This document shows positions 1-10,561 of a stretch of DNA of 64,000 bases, piece by piece (the first letter of the stretch is position 1; every line of letters starts with the position of its first letter). The stretch covers positions 81,908-145,907 of the forward strand of contig CAUYUJ010021036.1 in assembly GCA_963575745.1 (NCBI GenBank). Reading direction: 5' to 3'. Source of the stretch: Prorocentrum cordatum. Taxonomy: Eukaryota > Sar > Dinophyceae > Prorocentrales > Prorocentraceae. The notes beneath the pieces were generated by a model that was not told where the DNA came from, searched no databases, and was given only the letters and a program-made list of their open reading frames with translations. The position numbers and the translations under genes were made by a program.

Positions 1-197
1 GAGTCGCGAACCCTGCAGCCTGTGAAGATCTGGAAAATGCAATTATTCGTACGTTTTGGAACTTGCTACGTCCACGTGGAAGCTGACACTGGCGTCCACC
101 CAGTGCGTAACAGATTCCGTATGACAGTTGATATGGGCCTACGAACGTTACGCGCTTTGTCGGCTGGCGGCAGTGAGGACATCTTGTCCGCGATCTG

Positions 198-2134
198 TCA
201 CCACACCCGATGAGACACAGGAAGTATGTGTGCATGAGCCTGCCATACCCGAAGCCACACGTCGACACACTTGGTAGACATGGTGATGGCTGGATCAGCA
301 CCGTGAACTCTCAAGTCCAGGACCGTTGACAAACACCGCCCACGATTGTATGACGAACATGCTTGAACCAATCGGCGCCGTGCAGATGCCAGTTGATGAC
401 CGAACACGCCGTGCACCGCATGGTCGTACAGCCCAGCGGGGATATCACCTTGCTTCTGCAGCTTGGCCATGACATGGTTCTGCCTTGACGCCCAGGTGAA
501 GCACTTGATCTTCTTGCTCATGGTGAGGTGTTTGGCTTCACGCTTCGTCCTGGTCGGCCTGGCATGTCGGCCACAGCCGAAGTCAACTCCGATGTAGGCC
601 GCCTGTCGGACGGACTGAACATCGCATCTTGCCCTCTTCACCGCCTTCGCAACGGTCACCGCGCCCTGGTGGGTCGCACACACGATTGTCGACCTGGCTG
701 CCACTCGCAGCCTGCGCCTGCCCAGCTCACGGCTTGCGTCCAGCAGGCATCGCGCCATGCGTTGCCGCATTGCACGTCGCGATGCCTCCGCCACTTGCGA
801 CAAGTCATTCACCCGCAGCTCGTGCCCCGTACGAGCATTGGCTGTCGCGACTGTCTTCGTCACGTATTGGGTAAGGATCTTCGCGAACCTGGTGCCTGAG
901 CGGAGGCCCTGCACCGCGCGCCGGCCGGGGTCGAACGGGGCGCTGGCCGCGCCGAGCTGCCCCGAAGCCCGTGGGGCAATGCATCGAAGCATCTGCAAGT
1001 ACAACATATCCGGGGAAAGCTCGAGTCTGAGGGCAGCTGCAACCAATGGGCCCCAAGGAATTGAAGCATGAAAGGCTTCTACGTCAAGCATCCCATGTGC
1101 ATATTTGGATACCCATTCTATGTGCAACTTCATCGTCAATCGATCTCAAGAAAGCCTTTTGGAGACATGAATTGTCTTTTTACTGCAGCACCCCAGTGTT
1201 GTGCCGTGGATTGCGTCCAATCTTGCACCTCGCATTCTCTGACTTTAGGCTACAGACGGCCTAACATGGAAACAAGTCCGACGCCGCGGTCGGCACTCGA
1301 CTTCTTTGGTCAAGTTGACCACAAACAGCATGGTCTGAATTGGCCAAGCAAGGGCGGTCTCCACGGCCCCAAATATGAAAGCTAGCTCTGCAACACCAGC
1401 AGCTGGTAACATTTGAATACCTACTGGTGTAATGCGATCGGTGCCTAGTCCAGTCTTCGCCTTCATCTGGCCTGCCACCTCGAGTATCATGTTCGCTGTG
1501 ATGGGAGGCAACGGTTCAGCCTCAGCCGCCACGCGTCTTCGTCGAAACCTTTCCCAGGTAGCAGAAATGCAGGGAGGCGACGGTGCCCACAGCCTTCGAA
1601 AATCTCGTCCCTTCTTACCCACGATGTTACGAGAATGATACAGCACCAGCTCCCCTGTCACGACCTCATGGGCAGGCAGCGGCATGGGCATGAGCGCCTT
1701 GTGCAATCCTGCAGTGAAGTGAAAGCCGCCTGCCTCTGGACACGCTGCGACATCTTCTTGGCGCTCACCTCGTACGACTGTAGACTAGCGATGTCCTGCC
1801 GACCCTGGCCATTGCGTAACTCCAACCACTTGTGCCAAGACGGATCCTGTCCTGCACGCAGTGGTAGGTGGACTCCTTCAGGGCGGCCGCCGCACACTTT
1901 GAGGCAAGCTTCACGATGCTGTCGCACTTGGTGCGCACCGTTGCTGCGTTCTGCGCGGCGAACGAGACCTGCGATCACTGCGTGGGCTCGCGTCCACCAC
2001 TGAGCCTTGAGACCTCGCAAGCGCAGCTGGCGCTTGCGCGGTGTCTCATGAACTTGCTTGACAAGGTCCGACTGACCCCAGTAAGCGCCACACCATGATG
2101 AGCGCTGACAGCCGCCTCCGGAGTCCGAACCCAT
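198..2134 (-). pseudogene. Degenerate LINE reverse transcriptase
   Basis: Three minus-strand reading segments follow each other in transcription order (2134-1658, 1706-1245, 1139-198) and lie in different frames. The middle one contains AKTGLGTDR and a stretch like the opening of LINE polymerase domains. The last one contains GLRSGTRFAKIL, a polymerase box read as VNDLS, and the post-catalytic block IGVDFGCGRHARP, which I associate from memory with an abundant dinoflagellate LINE family. The catalytic Asp-Asp pair has become Asn-Asp, and the frame changes between segments also argue for a dead copy. No endonuclease, no 5' end and no 3' tail were recognised; the left end may lie outside the window. 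Bases 1-197 hold nothing I can name. Confidence 0.6.
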
Positions 2135-2770
2135 GCCGAGTGCATTCCCTGCGAAGTGATCGCTGGATTGAACGACAAGTCTACGGAGGGCAGCCTAGAC
2201 GAGTGGACATTATATACACTGGCCCCCATGGAGCGAAACCGACCTCCCGCAACCGACCTCCCGCCGACATTGATCCCACAGGTCCCCAGGGATACTAAAC
2301 GCGGCTTCGGGTACGGCGTCTCTTGGGCCGAGGGCGTCATGACCGTCACTCTACTACTGATTACTGGCCACGGGGGGGGGGCTCGAATTCGGGGGGGGGG
2401 GCTGCCAGACGCCGAACTGCGCCCAGCAGGGGGGGGGGGGCATCGCGTCAGCACCGCCGCGGCCGCCCCGACTCGTCGAGCTCGGGCCCCGCAGGAGGAG
2501 GGGAGGCAGGGAGGGGGGTCAGGGCACGCCCGCTGGCCCTGGGCGGTGACAGGAACGAGGCAGGCTGCATCCGCCTACGGATCTGGCCCGTCTGGCCAGT
2601 CTTCAACATCAAGATCAAACTTTGGGGCCAGGGTGGGCGGGCGGAGCCGGCGTGGCCCCCCTCCCCCCCCCCGTCGAAACATATTCGAGGGAGGGAGGGA
2701 GGGGGGGTCCCTCAATCTCCCGTCCCTCGGTTCCCGCCTGCCCTGCCGTGCACTTTCCCCCTGGGTCGGC
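2135..2770. other. No gene seen; G-tract-rich spacer
   Basis: GC-rich spacer with several runs of nine or more G (about 2370-2440) and of C (about 2660-2675). The open frames here change amino-acid character with every G run and show no domain, so no gene is called. Confidence 0.5.
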
Positions 2771-3015
2771 CCAGGTATGTTTCGGGCCCAACGGTCTCTG
2801 TCGGGATGTCATGGGGGGATGTCTTGGCTTGGCATCGCTCGGACGTGTGCATGTTTTTCCGTCGGCGGGGACTATTAAGGAGCATCCTTGATCATTTGGC
2901 GAAAAAAACCACGCACGAAACCGAAATAAGCACAGGGAATGGACGTTCGAGCGATGGCCAGGGTGTGTTTCAGGCCCAACAGTCTCTGTCGGAATGTCAT
3001 GGGGGGATGTCTTGG
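2771..3015. repeat. 57-bp direct repeats bracketing a small inverted-repeat element
   Basis: About 57 bases at 2771-2827 recur at 2958-3015 with a few differences; both end in the same ATGGGGGGATGTCTTGG. The second copy begins inside the right end of the inverted-repeat element at 2831-2959. This could be a partial tandem duplication with a period of 187 bases that includes the element. Confidence 0.6.
2831..2959. mobile_element. MITE-like element, family B, copy 1
   Basis: About 129 bases bounded by inverted ends: left GGCATCGCTCGGACGT, right ACGTTCGAGCGATGGCC. A second copy lies at 3971-4099 with the same ends and the same interior order (GGCGGGG, GAAAAAAA, CACGCACG, AGCACAGGGAATGGAC). There is no coding capacity. 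Short length, inverted ends and a second dispersed copy fit a non-autonomous DNA transposon. No clean target-site duplication was found, so the superfamily is unknown. Confidence 0.6.
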
Positions 3016-3970
3016 TGGAAGGGAAAGGAAGGAGTACAGCTGTGACCTCTCTCTCTCTCTCTCTTTCTGCGGGTGCATTGTGCAGCGGCTGAGCCTTGGC
3101 TCGGCCGTACGATCACCTCGGTTTGTCTTGAGGGTCTGGAAGGAAGAGGAGGGCCTGTCGGACATCTTCGTCGGTTGCTGCGGATGTCCTGCCGCCGGGA
3201 TGCTCTCCGGCTGCTGCGCCTCGCCGAGAGGCGTCTGAGGGTATCCGACGACCGCTGAGACCCGAGCGAAGACCCGTACACCAGACGAGCAGGAATTTTG
3301 GCTCAGTGCGCCGCACCGCCGGTCCCACCACGCTTCGGCGCGACACACAATTGACATGTCCCCGTTCTCGAGCGTCCACGTCTCGAGCTGCTCCCGGCCG
3401 CAGTTTGCACGGCACAGCGCGTCGCTGGGCCCACCCGCCACGACACGCTGAGCAATGGTTCCCTGGACGAAGGCTCAGGCGACTCATCGCCGACTCATCG
3501 CCGACAGGGGCCCGATAGCCCAGCCCACCCAGAAAGTGCTGCCTCGCTATCAGGGGCCTATCGCCGATCCATCGGCGGTGTATCGCCCATTCTAGCTGGA
3601 TGTTTCCTCCCTGTGATGGTCACCCCTAGCATCCCCCCAAGCGATGGAGGGGGGAGGAGGAGGATGAGGAGAAGGAGGAGGAGGAGGAGGAGGAGGAGGA
3701 GAAGGAGGAGGAGGAGGAGAAGGAGGAGGAGGAGGAGAAGGAAAGGACCCCTCCCACCTCCCGCACCTCCATGTCTTTCGTGCTGTTGCGTTTTGTGGCA
3801 GGTGCGGGGGTGTGTCTGCGTCGAAAAGGCTGTCAGGCTGAATGTTCATTGTGCCCCCCCCCCCACGAGCACGCACGGGCAAGATGGCCAGGTCGAGACT
3901 TCTCAAAAGGCCAGTTGCCGCATGGAGTGCAGCGGTGGCCCACCGCTCTGGCAGCGCAGTCCCATGACTT
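3016..3970. repeat. Gene-free spacer with CT and GGA microsatellites
   Basis: A CT run lies at about 3043-3065 and a GGA/GGAGAA run at about 3650-3745. The open frames over them encode only Arg, Glu or Pro/Ser homopolymers. Between 3480 and 3600 there are short repeats of CATCGCCGA. No gene supported. Confidence 0.5.
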
Positions 3971-4099
3971 GGTGTCGCTCGGACGTGTGCATTTTTTCTC
4001 GGCGGGGATTATGGAGGAGCATCCTGGGCCACCCTGCGAAAAAAAATCACGCACGGAACCGACAAAAAAGCACAGGGAATGGACCTCCGAGCGATGGCC
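3971..4099. mobile_element. MITE-like element, family B, copy 2
   Basis: Second copy of the element at 2831-2959, with ends TGGTGTCGCTCGGACGT and CCGAGCGATGGCC and a collinear interior. It is slightly more diverged at the left end. Same orientation as copy 1. Confidence 0.6.
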
Positions 4100-4207
4100 G
4101 GACGAGGACCGTGCCCGAGGCGTGGCCTTTCCATCGGATTCACCGACAAGACTGCACCTGGGCCAGTGGAGCGCACGGATCCCCTTTAGCAGCATACAGC
4201 CTGCAGC

Positions 4208-4435
4208 ATGGAGGAGGAGGAGGAGGAGGAGGGGGAGGATGAGGATGGGGAGGAGGGGGAGGAGGAGGAGGAGGAGGAGGAGGAGGAGGAGGAGGAGGAG
4301 GAGGAGGAGGAGGAGGAGGAGGAGGAGGAGATGAGAGAGGAGGAGGAGGAGAAGGAGGAGGAGGAGGAGGAGGAGGTGGAGGAGGAGGCGAAGAAGATGA
4401 GAGAAGAGGAGGAGGAGGAGGAGGAGGAGGAGGAC
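4208..4435. repeat. GAG/GGA trinucleotide microsatellite
   Basis: Almost pure GAG repeat of about 230 bases with scattered GAT and AAG interruptions. It translates as poly-Glu, poly-Arg, poly-Ser or poly-Leu depending on frame and strand, so the long open frames over it are not taken as genes. Confidence 0.9.
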
Positions 4436-4643
4436 CAGGGCAAGCCCAGGATGCGTCAGCGACGCTGCATTACGCCCTCCCGTCCCAATTGGCCTCCCCA
4501 CAAGTCCCTACAAGAAAATCCCCGTCCGCTGCGGGTGGCGCCCCCCCCCCCCCCCGAACGAAGGAACGACGACTGCCTGGGTGTGCCTGCCGCTCGGGCA
4601 AGACCCTATGCTGCAAAGGGCCCACCCTCCATGGAGGTAGGAT

Positions 4644-4800
4644 TAAGTCGGGCATGTCCCTCTACAGGAGGAATATTCAAGAATAGTTAAAGAATCGTCT
4701 GGGGACGATTGTTTGAGCATGTTCTAGTCAGTTGTGAGTATTGCTGAGTATGTTTTATTTGTCGTCCAAAATTTGCCTGTAGGGGGACATGCCCAACCTA
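4644..4800. mobile_element. MITE-like element, family A, copy 1, with 9-bp target duplication
   Basis: Inverted ends of about 25 bases: left TAAGTCGGGCATGTCCC, right GGGACATGCCCAACCTA, whose reverse complement matches at all but two positions over this span. The 9-base word AGGTAGGAT lies immediately left (4635-4643) and, after one base, right (4802-4810), which reads as a target-site duplication. Length 157 bases, no coding capacity. A second copy lies at 10407-10560. A 9-base duplication with long inverted ends suits a Mutator-like MITE; that assignment is inference. Confidence 0.75.
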
Positions 4801-5238
4801 AAGGTAGGATCGTCCAGCCCAAGGAAATGGCAAACGATATAGCCCTATTTCGAAAAAAAAGGCTGGGCGCACTCTCCGTGCAAGTGCTGCACGCAATGTG
4901 GAACAGGTGCAAGGTCCTGGTCATCAATATGCGGAACCCTGCAGCGAGAGCCCCGAATAGAAAAGGAACGGTTCCATCCGAGTGAGTGTTGCAAAGGTTT
5001 GAATGTCGGGTCATACATTATGAGGCACGGTCAAGCGAAAGCCGCATTTTGAAAACGAGTCGGCTTGTATCCTTGCAGCGGTTGGAGACTGGTATAACCA
5101 ATGCGCGAGGCTTCCAGGCGAGGCCCACATGCTGGAGACCACCAGCCTTCGATCCTTGCAAGTGGTGGAAAATGTTAAAGCGAATGTGCGCTGCACCGGA
5201 GCCAGAGCTGCAGTTTGAAAACCGCCGCCCCCCAACCT

Positions 5239-5415
5239 ACAGTCGGGGCGCTGAAGAAGGAACCCTTTTCGTTGGGGAGGGGCTCGGTGTTCCTTGATTG
5301 TTGTGCTGTTTGCCTCGGGTTTCACTGAGGTTTTCCATGGGAGATCGAAGTTTAACTTTTGGGATAATGGGACTTCGTTCCTTATTTAGGCTTCCTTTGG
5401 TCAGCGCCCCGACTG
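5239..5415. mobile_element. MITE-like element, family C, copy 1
   Basis: Ends CAGTCGGGGCGCTGA and TCAGCGCCCCGACTG are inverse complements. AACCT lies directly left (5234-5238) and right (5416-5420), a likely 5-base target duplication. About 177 bases, non-coding. Copy 2 is at 6435-6771. Small size and inverted ends fit a non-autonomous DNA transposon. Confidence 0.75.
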
Positions 5416-6434
5416 AACCTGTTGGAGCTGCTGCAGCCGCAGCACATCAGTCGCAAGGCAGCTTCAATCGAAACGCCAGGCCTGGCCGACGGCCACGTTG
5501 GGTGTGGCAGCCGGGGGCGAGCTGCTCATAAGGAAGAGGGATGGCAGACGAGGGGAGGCGGAGGAGGAGGAGGAGGAGGAGCAGCAGCAGAAGTAGCAGG
5601 AGGAGAAGGAGGAAGAGGAGGTGGAGTGGGGAAAGAGGGGAGCAAAATGGAAGAGGGGCAGGTGGAGAGGGAAGCAGAAGGGGCAAGGAGGAGGGAGGAG
5701 GGAGGAGGAGGAGGAAAAGGAGGAGGAGGAGGATGAGAAGAAGGAGGAAGAGGAGGAGGAGGAGGACGAGGAGGAGGAGGAGGAAGAGGAGGAGGAGGAG
5801 GAGGAAGTAGGAGGCGGAGAAGCCCCGCCGCCTTCTGAGAAGACTTGCCCCCTTTAGCTTCCCCCATCGGCGCGCCGCCGAGAAGAGCTTTGGACCTGGC
5901 CCGAGCGGCGCAGAACGAGTTCCTGGCCCGGTCGGGCCCCAGTGCCAGCCGCGCCGCTCTTGAGCACATGGCACCACATTGCCAGACGGCAGCACGCTTG
6001 CGGGGCAGCGCGACGGGGCCATCACGATGGCCGCCCCTGCAGGGCCCACTTCGATCCCATCGGCTCGATTCGGCCTCGGTTCCGGCCCGCTCGGCCCGAG
6101 TCGATCCCGACGGTTCGATGCGGCAGGATGTTCGCACGGCGTTGCCGTGCACCTTGGCGCGGTCGATTCGATCCGATTCCGTCCCCGTGCCGACGCGGCC
6201 CGATCCGACCCGAAGGCCCGACTCGATGCAGATTGGTCTTGCCCTGTTGTGCGTCGTCCGTACAGTGGAGGCCCATGCCAAGAGACACCCTGCTTGCCTC
6301 CAGGGTGCCCTGGGTTTCTTGGGCTTCGATGTTTCTGCTGCGGAGAGCGTGACGCTCCCACACCACAAATCGACGGACGTCCTGGGGTCGCAGGGTTGGG
6401 TTTCTTGTGGAAGCTCTCTTGTGGTCGGGCCACT
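5416..6434. repeat. Spacer with GGA microsatellite, no gene
   Basis: A GGA/GGAA microsatellite fills about 5550-5815. The remainder, 5816-6434, is unique-looking GC-rich DNA with CGATCCGATT-like short words around 6050-6220. Long open frames exist on both strands but none shows a domain or consistent composition. Confidence 0.5.
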
Positions 6435-6771
6435 ACAGTCGGGGCGCTGACGAAGGAACCCTTTCCGTTGGGGAGGGGCTCGGTGCTCCCAAGTTGTTCT
6501 GCACTTTGCCTTCGAGGCTTTCCTTAGGCTCTCGATGGGAGGTCGAAGCGTAACTTATGGAAACAAGGGGGCTCGTTCCTTACAGTGCCGTTTTTATACA
6601 TGCTGCGCATGCGGACCATGTAAAACAATAAAGGGATTTAGCATTCAATACAATGACGAATGTATGCATTGATTTATTAGTGAACTCATCATGTATTAAA
6701 CATCATCTTAAACAAACTATGTATTAAACATTGCCCTGTGTTTAGGGTTCCTTAGGTCAGCGCCCCGACGG
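6435..6771. mobile_element. MITE-like element, family C, copy 2, carrying an internal insertion
   Basis: The left end CAGTCGGGGCGCTGAC and right end GTCAGCGCCCCGACGG match copy 1 at 5239-5415. CACT flanks both sides (6431-6434, 6772-6775), consistent with a 4-5-base target duplication. Relative to copy 1 it holds about 160 extra AT-rich bases between roughly 6585 and 6745, containing AATAAAGG and repeated TGTATTAAACAT. The extra block may be a nested insertion or the interior that copy 1 lost. Confidence 0.7.
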
Positions 6772-6894
6772 CACTGTACCGCAGCAGTCCAGGACGTGGT
6801 GAAGCCACTGCGCGGGGGGCACGCGCAGGCCAAAACAGGCCCAGGATCGGCACGATGGCCAGCACTGAGCGGAAAGCCAACTCGCCTGTACCAT

Positions 6895-7000
6895 CCCCCC
6901 TCCTCCTCCCCCCTCTTCCTCCCCCTCTTCCTCCCCCTCCCCCTCCTCCTCCTCCTCCTCCTCCTCCTCCTCCTCCTCCTCCTCCTCCTCCTCCTCCTCC

Positions 7001-7052
<52 letters not shown>

Positions 7053-7550
7053 CCTCCCCCTCCTCCTGCTCCTCCTCCTGCTCCTCCTCTTCCTCCTCCT
7101 CCTCCTCCTCTTCCTCCCCCTCTTCCTCCCCCCTCTTCCTCCCCCTCCTCCTCCTCCTCCTCCTCCTCCTCCTTATCCTCCTCCCTCCTCCTCCTCTCCT
7201 CCTCCTCTCCTCCTCCTCGCCCTCCCCTCCTCTCCTCCTCCTCCTCCCTCCTCCTCCTCCTCTCCTCCTTCTCCTCCTCCCCTCCTCCTCCTCCTCCCTC
7301 TCCTCCTCCTCCTCTTCCTCCCCCTCCCCCTCCCCTCCTCCTCCTCCTCCTCCTCCCTCCTCCTCCTCCCCCTCCTCCTGCTCCTCCTCCTCCTCCTCCT
7401 CCTCCTCCTCCTTCCTCCTCCCTCCTCCTCCCCTTCTTCCTCCCCCTCTTCCCCCCCCTCTCCCTCACCCTCCTCCTCCTCCGCCTTCTCATCCTCTTCC
7501 TCATGCCCCTCCCCCTCCTCCCCCTCCTCGCCCTCCCCCGCCTCCAGAAC
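6895..7550. repeat. TCC/CTC/CAT compound microsatellite
   Basis: About 650 bases of CTC and TCC repeats with a pure CAT stretch near 7000-7050. The apparent proteins are poly-Pro, poly-Ser, poly-Leu, poly-His or poly-Glu and are rejected as genes. Confidence 0.9.
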
Positions 7551-8409
7551 AGGCCTGGACTTCGAGGAGAGAATGAGCTGAAAGATCCTCCTCAGCGGAA
7601 GGGGGGCAGAGGTAAAACGAGGGCGACTTCGCCAACGGAAGCGCGGCGGAAGCAAAGCCGGCTCCCTGAGAGATGCCAGCTTTTTGGTTTTCGGGCTTTT
7701 CGGAGCGCGCCATATAGGTATGTAGGCAAGCCACGGTGCGTGGTGAGTAGTGTTGTTCCGATGGACCTATGCAACAGAAGTCATGGTAATTGGTGATTGT
7801 ACTACCTGCGTGGTGCAATCGAAACTCGGTTCTGGAACGCTTCCTTGTAAGAAATCGGAGTTGAATTCTGCAGTGGCTCGGCCTCTGCGTGCGTACAGCT
7901 TTCCACACAGCCTCTTGTAAAATTTAGAGGCTCGCACCTTGGAGTTGTCAACTGCGGGTTATTGCACACTGAGGCCCCCTGTTGGCTGCAGGTGGCTGTA
8001 CTGGGGCCCCCTGGAAACTGTGGGTGGTAGCACTAGGGCCCCATGTGTGTGTGTGTGTGTGTTGAGGGTGGAGGTACCGAGGCCCACCTGGGACCCCTCG
8101 GCGTTCAGGACTTCGCACCTCTTGAACACAAGGGGCGTTCCAAAAAGGGCCTCGCCTTCGAAATCCTTCGAGGGTCGGAGGGGTTGCCAACAGGCGGAGG
8201 GTCGGCGGAAGTAAAACGAGGCCGCCTCCGCCAGCGGAAGGCCAGCGGAAGCCGGCGGAAGTAAAAAATGCGCCCCCAAGAGATGACAACATCTTTGGGT
8301 TCAGGGATTCCGAAATCGGCTAAGTGGCCCGCAGCCGCAAAGGCAGCAGCCGGAGAGGACACAGTGAAGATATCATTTCCCTCATCGCGTCGGCAAGCTG
8401 ACCACCTAA
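7551..8409. other. No gene seen; GT run and local repeats
   Basis: A GT dinucleotide run is at about 8043-8062. Words around AGCGGAAG and GTAAAACGAGG near 7595-7660 recur at 8190-8260, so part of this spacer is a local duplication. No open frame with protein character. Confidence 0.4.
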
Positions 8410-8508
8410 GGCGGCAAGAACTCGTTCGTGCTGGACGACACCGTGCGAAACAAGGACGCCGTGATCATGTCCCGGATCCGCCGCCTGGGGACCGGCGACA
8501 ACCGCTGA
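8410..8508 (+). CDS. Possible terminal exon or gene fragment
   Basis: A 32-codon stretch between an upstream in-frame TAA and a TGA at 8506-8508 reads with a mixed, protein-like composition (segments NSFVLDDTVRNKDAV and IMSRIRRLGTGDNR). The base just before it is preceded by CACCTAAG, which could act as a 3' splice site, so this may be a last exon or a remnant. No family was recognised and no upstream exon could be joined to it. Chance cannot be excluded for so short a stretch. Confidence 0.25.
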   Translation, partial: GGKNSFVLDDTVRNKDAVIMSRIRRLGTGDNR

Positions 8509-8868
8509 GGCGCAGCCTGTAGGGTCTCTGCCCGAGGCGCGGAGGCGAGAAGAGGGGGCGATGCCGTGAGAATGCTTTGCTGAATCGGACGAGGTTTTTG
8601 TCGTCAACTCCGAAGGTCCAGCTTTGCTGGGTGGCCGGAGCGTCCACCTTCTCTCGACTACACTCGAAGAAGAGACAACGTCATAAATCGGGGGTGGACA
8701 GACCTCCTACCCTGACACGTCGATCAGTGAATTGTCCGTTTTCGGTTCTCCAGAGGGCGCCGCGGCCGTAATTTTCCAGGCTTGCGCCCGCCAGGTTTGG
8801 GCCCGATGTCGTTTTCACTAAACCACGTTTTACTGAAGGGGGGTCTGTCCCTCCCCGAATCAACATGA
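8509..8868. other. No feature seen
   Basis: Unique-looking moderately GC-rich DNA; no gene, repeat or site that I can support. Confidence 0.4.
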
Positions 8869-9045
8869 ACTTTTGGCGCTCCGCGCGGATTTCTTGGGTC
8901 TGCACTGGGACCCCCCGGCGGCGCCTCCGGTGCCGCCCCTGGCGCGCTCCGCGCGCCAGGGAGGGGGGTGCAGCGCAGATCCAAGAAATCCGCGCGGAGT
9001 GCCAAAAGTTTATGTTTATGACGTTTTTCTTCTTCTATACACGTG
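8869..9045. mobile_element. Foldback (hairpin) element, copy 1
   Basis: Two arms of roughly 40 bases are inverse complements: left begins TTTTGGCGCTCCGCGCGGAT, right ends ATCCGCGCGGAGTGCCAAAA (at about 8986-9009). The loop of about 65 bases holds a second, inner GC-rich inverted repeat (GCGCGCTCCGCGCGCC). A copy in opposite orientation lies at 15352-15531, and the match continues past the arm into TTTATG...ACGTTTTTCTTCTTC. Non-coding; foldback or MITE-like repeat. Confidence 0.6.
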
Positions 9046-10139
9046 AGAGTGACCCTTCGTTGGAGTGACTTCTGGTGCGGGCTCATTTGGGTCCCCCGAC
9101 CGCCGAACGCGAAGCGGTAGCAGCGGCTTGCGTGCCCAGGTTTGGCCAACCCGCGTCTCCCATTAAAGCGCGCACCAAAGGTCACCCTTGCCTAGTTAGG
9201 GTAACTCTTGCGTGAGGCCGATTTGTCAGGCGCTAGAAGACCAGTTCGAGGAGGGACAGGGTGCAGGAGAAGGGTACAAGAGGGATCGGGAGGAAGAGAA
9301 CGCACAACAGCGAGGACCACGAATGGAGCCAACTTCATCAACGAGGGTTCCAAATCCAGGGCACAAGATGGGAAGGCAGGGGGAGGTTAAATGGGGCGAG
9401 AGCGAGGGGAAGACAAAGAAGAGGGTTGGCGCCCTCCAGCTCCTGCCCCCACATGGCCCCCCCTCTCCCCTCAACCATCCAACTCCACCCCACCAACACT
9501 CACCAGCCGAAGCGACTCCCCCCGCACTTCTATGCCCACAGAGACACACGCTCTCTTGGTTCCTCCTCTCTGTCCATGCAGCGAACCAGGCCGAAGTACC
9601 AAGAAGAGGTGGCGCTCGATTCGCGATGCTGACGTATCCGGCATGAACTGCAGAAGATGCTTCCCGGCATGATGTTGATAGTTCTGAAGCAAGCGTGTCG
9701 GAAGAGCCAGCGTAGGGAAGATGGGGCTAGACGCGCCGTGCGGAATCCCTCGAATACGGCTGAGCTTCTGACTGAGAAACCTGATCGCTATTCCTCGGCG
9801 GAAGGCGGCGGAGGGATGTCCCAGGTCTTAGGGGCACCAGAGGGACTGCTCTCCGCAGCCGTCCGGGGGGCCCGAGGTGGCCCAACACTGGTTCTGGCGA
9901 GCAGGAGGGGCGCGCAAATTCGAGGGTCATGGGTTCGAGAAGGGTTTCTCTGCCTCTCGCGACCTCCAAACGTCGTTTTCGAGCCCTTGCACCGTCCAAA
10001 ACGGGTCCGGGGTGAAAAACTGCAGCAGATGGACTCCGGGAGGGATTGGGGTACCGATTTTACGGATTTAGCCTCATCTCCCCCTCCTGCCCAATTTTCT
10101 CGGGCCCCAGCCAGGTCAGACCCCCCAGCTTCCTCGTCC
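9046..10139. other. No gene supported
   Basis: GC-rich spacer. Overlapping open frames on both strands at 9200-9690 and 9660-10400 have low-complexity, frame-dependent composition and no domain, so none is called. Confidence 0.4.
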
Positions 10140-10275
10140 TGTTCCTCCTCCTCATCTCCTCTCCTCCTCCTCCTCCTCCTCCTCTCTCCCTGCTCCTCCT
10201 CCCCCTCCTCCTCCTCCTCCTCCTCCTCCTCCTCCTCCTCCTCCTCCTCCTCCTCCTCCTCCTCTTCCTCCGCCT
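10140..10275. repeat. CTC/TCC microsatellite
   Basis: Trinucleotide run of about 135 bases, nearly pure CTC from 10205 to 10265. Frames over it translate as homopolymers. Confidence 0.9.
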
Positions 10276-10406
10276 CCTTCTCGTCCTCCAGAGTGCTCTC
10301 ATGGTTTCGGCACCCCGTGCGGGCAAACCGGTCCTGCAGTGGCGCACCCAAAATGGTTCTGAGACACACCAGGACCAACACCCTGCTGAGCGGTATGCAC
10401 TGAGCT

Positions 10407-10560
10407 TAAGTCGGGCGTGTCCCTCTACAGGAAGAATATTCCAAAATAGTCAAAAAAGTGTGGGGACTATTTTTTGAACAAGTGTCAACCATTTGGGGAT
10501 ATTTATGGGTATTTTCATTTTTCGCCCAAAATCCCTCTACAGGGGGAAAGGCCCGACTTA
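10407..10560. mobile_element. MITE-like element, family A, copy 2
   Basis: Ends TAAGTCGGGCGTGTCCC and GGGAAAGGCCCGACTTA are inverse complements over most of 25 bases and match the copy at 4644-4800, including the shared interior words GGGGACTATT and CCCAAAAT. Flanks CACTGAGC (left) and CACGAAGC (right) agree at six of eight positions and may be a decayed target duplication. Because the flanking base on each side completes TTAA, a TTAA-type insertion was considered, but copy 1 lacks TTAA on its right side. Confidence 0.7.
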
Positions 10561-10561
10561 A

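Noticed and set aside
198-1139. Functional LINE polymerase on the minus strand
   Set aside because: The catalytic pair reads Asn-Asp and neighbouring segments are in other frames.
6796-7796. Pro/Ser/Leu/His-rich frames of 261 and 313 residues
   Set aside because: Translation of a TCC/CAT microsatellite; the flanking few residues show no domain.
4643-10561. TTAA at the ends of MITE family A, considered as a piggyBac-type target
   Set aside because: Copy 1 ends in CTAA on the right, while a 9-base duplication outside it explains the ends better.
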